The position numbers and the translations under genes are program-made. Below the pieces are notes generated by a model that was not told where the DNA came from, did not search any database, and saw only the letters and a program-made list of their open reading frames with translations. DNA of 64,000 bases from Dyella_A sp051962475 (lineage in GTDB: Bacteria; Pseudomonadota; Gammaproteobacteria; Xanthomonadales; Rhodanobacteraceae): NCBI RefSeq assembly GCF_051962475.1, contig NZ_JBQCCF010000016.1, positions 76,251 through 140,250 on the forward strand. Reading direction: 5' to 3'. Within the stretch, counting starts at the first letter, position 1. Every line of letters begins with the position of its first letter. Of the stretch, positions 62,544-64,000 are shown one piece after another.

Positions 62544-63889
62544 GGGTGTTGCTCCGTGGTTACGGGGGAGGAAGTGTCGTTCGCCGCGATGTGCAGTGCG
62601 GCGGCATGGGCGGCGTGGGCGGGGTCGGCCGGCGCCGCGCTGGATGGCACGAGCTGGCCGCCACCCGTGGCGCGCACCGCCACCAGCAGAGCGCCGGCCA
62701 GCAGTCCGGCCGCCAGCAGGAACGCCGCGCCCGGCACGTGCACGCGGCTGGCCGGCGCAATCGACCAGGCGAATACCTGGGCGAACAGGTACGGCCCGAA
62801 GATGCCGGCGAAGCTGCCCAGCGAGGTGTTGGCGCCCTGCAGGCGGCCCTGCTCGGACGGCTCCACCTGGCGCGTCATGATTGACTGGATCGGCGGGTTG
62901 GACAGGCCCCACAGCGCCATCAGCGGAATGCCGAGCAGGAACATCCAGCCTTCGGTCGCCAAGCCCATCAGCGCGAACGAGGCGATGCCGCAGAGCATGC
63001 CGAACAGCAGCACCGGCCGCTCGCCGAAGCGCGGGGTGAGTCGCCGCGTCAGCAGCGCCTGCACCAGTCCGTCGCAGGCACCCACCAGCATCAGCACCAG
63101 GCCCACCGCCTGCGGGCCCCAGTGGTAGCGATAATCCGCATACAGCACGAAGGTGATCTGCAGCGCGTAGTGCGCCAGGAACACCAGGAAGCTCGCCACG
63201 CCCATGCCCAGCAACTGCGGCGTGCGGCGCAGCAGCTTGAGCGCGCCGATCGGATGCGCGCTGTGCAGCTCGAAGCGGGCGCTGCGCCGCTCCGGCGGCA
63301 GCGACTCGGGCAGCACGAACAGGCCATAGATGAAATTGCACAGCGCCAGCGAACCGGCCACGTAGAACGGCAGCCGCAGGTGCATCGCGCCCAGCCAGCC
63401 GCCCAGCCCCGGCCCGAGCACGAAGCCCACGCCGAACGCCGCGCCCAGCAGGCCGTACGCACCGGCGCGCTTTTCCTTCGGCGTGATGTCGGCGATGTAG
63501 GCGTTGGCGGTGCTGAAGCTGGCCGCAGTCATACCCATCACCGTGCGGCCCACGAACAGCAGCCACAGGGTGGGCGCCAGCGCCAGCACAAAGAAGTCGA
63601 TCGCCAGCCCGAAGTTGGAGATCAGGATCACCGGCCGTCGCCCGTAGCGGTCCGACAGTGCGCCCTGGATCGGCGAAAAGATGAACTGGGTAATCGCAAA
63701 CACCGTGCTCAACACGCCCACCCACCAGGCGGCGCTGGCGGTGCCACCGCCGATCAGCTGCTCCACCAGGTGCGGCAGCACCGGGATGATGATGCCGAAG
63801 CTCAGCATGTCTATCGCCACGGTGACGAAGACGAAGATCACCGCGGCGTTGCGGCGCGGGTGTTCGACCCCTGGGTGGAGATCAACCAT
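62540..63889 (-). CDS. TetA-like MFS exporter
   Basis: A 449-residue transporter with 12 predicted helices of the TetA/DHA1 type. Motif A reads GALSDRYGRRPV after helix 2, and motif C-like GFVLGPGLGGWLG is in helix 5, both typical of drug:H+ antiporters. N-terminus FVFVTVAIDMLSFGIIIPVLP is TetA-like. The C-terminal tail is Ala/Pro-rich. It may export tetracycline-like or other compounds; resistance cannot be concluded. First gene of MFS-DUF1993; the 111 bases to the window end hold no gene I can see. Confidence 0.92.
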   Translation of the reverse strand: MVDLHPGVEHPRRNAAVIFVFVTVAIDMLSFGIIIPVLPHLVEQLIGGGTASAAWWVGVLSTVFAITQFIFSPIQGALSDRYGRRPVILISNFGLAIDFFVLALAPTLWLLFVGRTVMGMTAASFSTANAYIADITPKEKRAGAYGLLGAAFGVGFVLGPGLGGWLGAMHLRLPFYVAGSLALCNFIYGLFVLPESLPPERRSARFELHSAHPIGALKLLRRTPQLLGMGVASFLVFLAHYALQITFVLYADYRYHWGPQAVGLVLMLVGACDGLVQALLTRRLTPRFGERPVLLFGMLCGIASFALMGLATEGWMFLLGIPLMALWGLSNPPIQSIMTRQVEPSEQGRLQGANTSLGSFAGIFGPYLFAQVFAWSIAPASRVHVPGAAFLLAAGLLAGALLVAVRATGGGQLVPSSAAPADPAHAAHAAALHIAANDTSSPVTTEQHP

Positions 63890-64000
63890 GCAAAATTCGG
63901 ATGCCAGAGAGCGGATTGCAAAGCGTCACGAGCGAAGGCGACGCGTCGTCATGAATCAGGCGCGTCGCCGGAGCGCAGGAAGCGGAGTGTACACGTCAGT

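Overview
This 64 kb window is high-GC DNA (roughly two thirds G+C by eye) from a gammaproteobacterium. Protein content and gene style point to the Xanthomonadales/Lysobacterales, most likely Rhodanobacteraceae (Rhodanobacter, Dyella or Frateuria type). This rests on protein similarity recognised by eye, with no database search. It looks like ordinary chromosome, densely packed on both strands. I saw no tRNA or rRNA gene, CRISPR array, insertion sequence, integrase or phage gene.

Layout. 1-10.9 kb: the 3' part of helicase hrpB, a DUF2167 membrane protein, a CHASE-GGDEF-EAL signalling protein, an M28 peptidase divergent from a flavoprotein, a 74-residue secreted protein ending in CxxCH, and RNA helicase dbpA. 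11-18 kb: a large multi-PAS hybrid histidine kinase, rluF, a YadGH-type ABC exporter whose two genes are separated by an inverted pair of short repeats, and a ferredoxin reductase-like flavoenzyme. 18.3-23.8 kb: a chaperone-usher pilus locus (pilin, chaperone, usher and two-domain adhesin on the minus strand, with a short pilin-like protein facing the other way). Each side has a near-consensus Crp/Clp-type site.

24.1-29.2 kb is the most distinctive locus. Seven plus-strand genes (two related membrane proteins, a small XRE regulator, an exported alpha/beta hydrolase, a 56-residue membrane peptide, an ABC ATPase and an ABC-2 permease) are joined by six consecutive 4-bp ATGA/GTGA overlaps. One promoter sits between two copies of the inverted repeat TGTAAAG-N4-CTTTACA, and a strong hairpin closes the unit. 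It looks like a self-regulated export module of unknown substrate.

29.2-38.6 kb: an M49-like zinc peptidase lipoprotein, an alpha/beta hydrolase with hemH, a SYLF protein, tatABC followed by a DUF985 cupin gene with an amber codon at position 3 of its natural reading frame, and the envelope pair CtpA and EnvC. 38.8-44.9 kb: glutamate synthase gltB-gltD, with hairpins in the gltB leader and a repeat element between the genes. 45-53.8 kb: a double-domain methylglyoxal synthase, a TANGO2-like protein, ligB, YchJ, a lipocalin, a small membrane protein with an NnrU-like protein, and hutD-dinG. 53.9-64 kb: a GAF-GAF-GGDEF-EAL protein, a DsbA/FrnE-type oxidoreductase, a hipBA toxin-antitoxin pair with a readable promoter and paired operators, an FAD-dependent protein, a small orphan, a repeat-rich gap of about 630 bp, a DUF1993 protein and an MFS transporter.

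Much of the window serves the cell envelope: pili, Tat export, ABC exporters, and peptidoglycan splitting control through EnvC and CtpA. Two c-di-GMP proteins and candidate Clp sites at the pilus locus allow, but do not prove, a c-di-GMP to fimbriae link.
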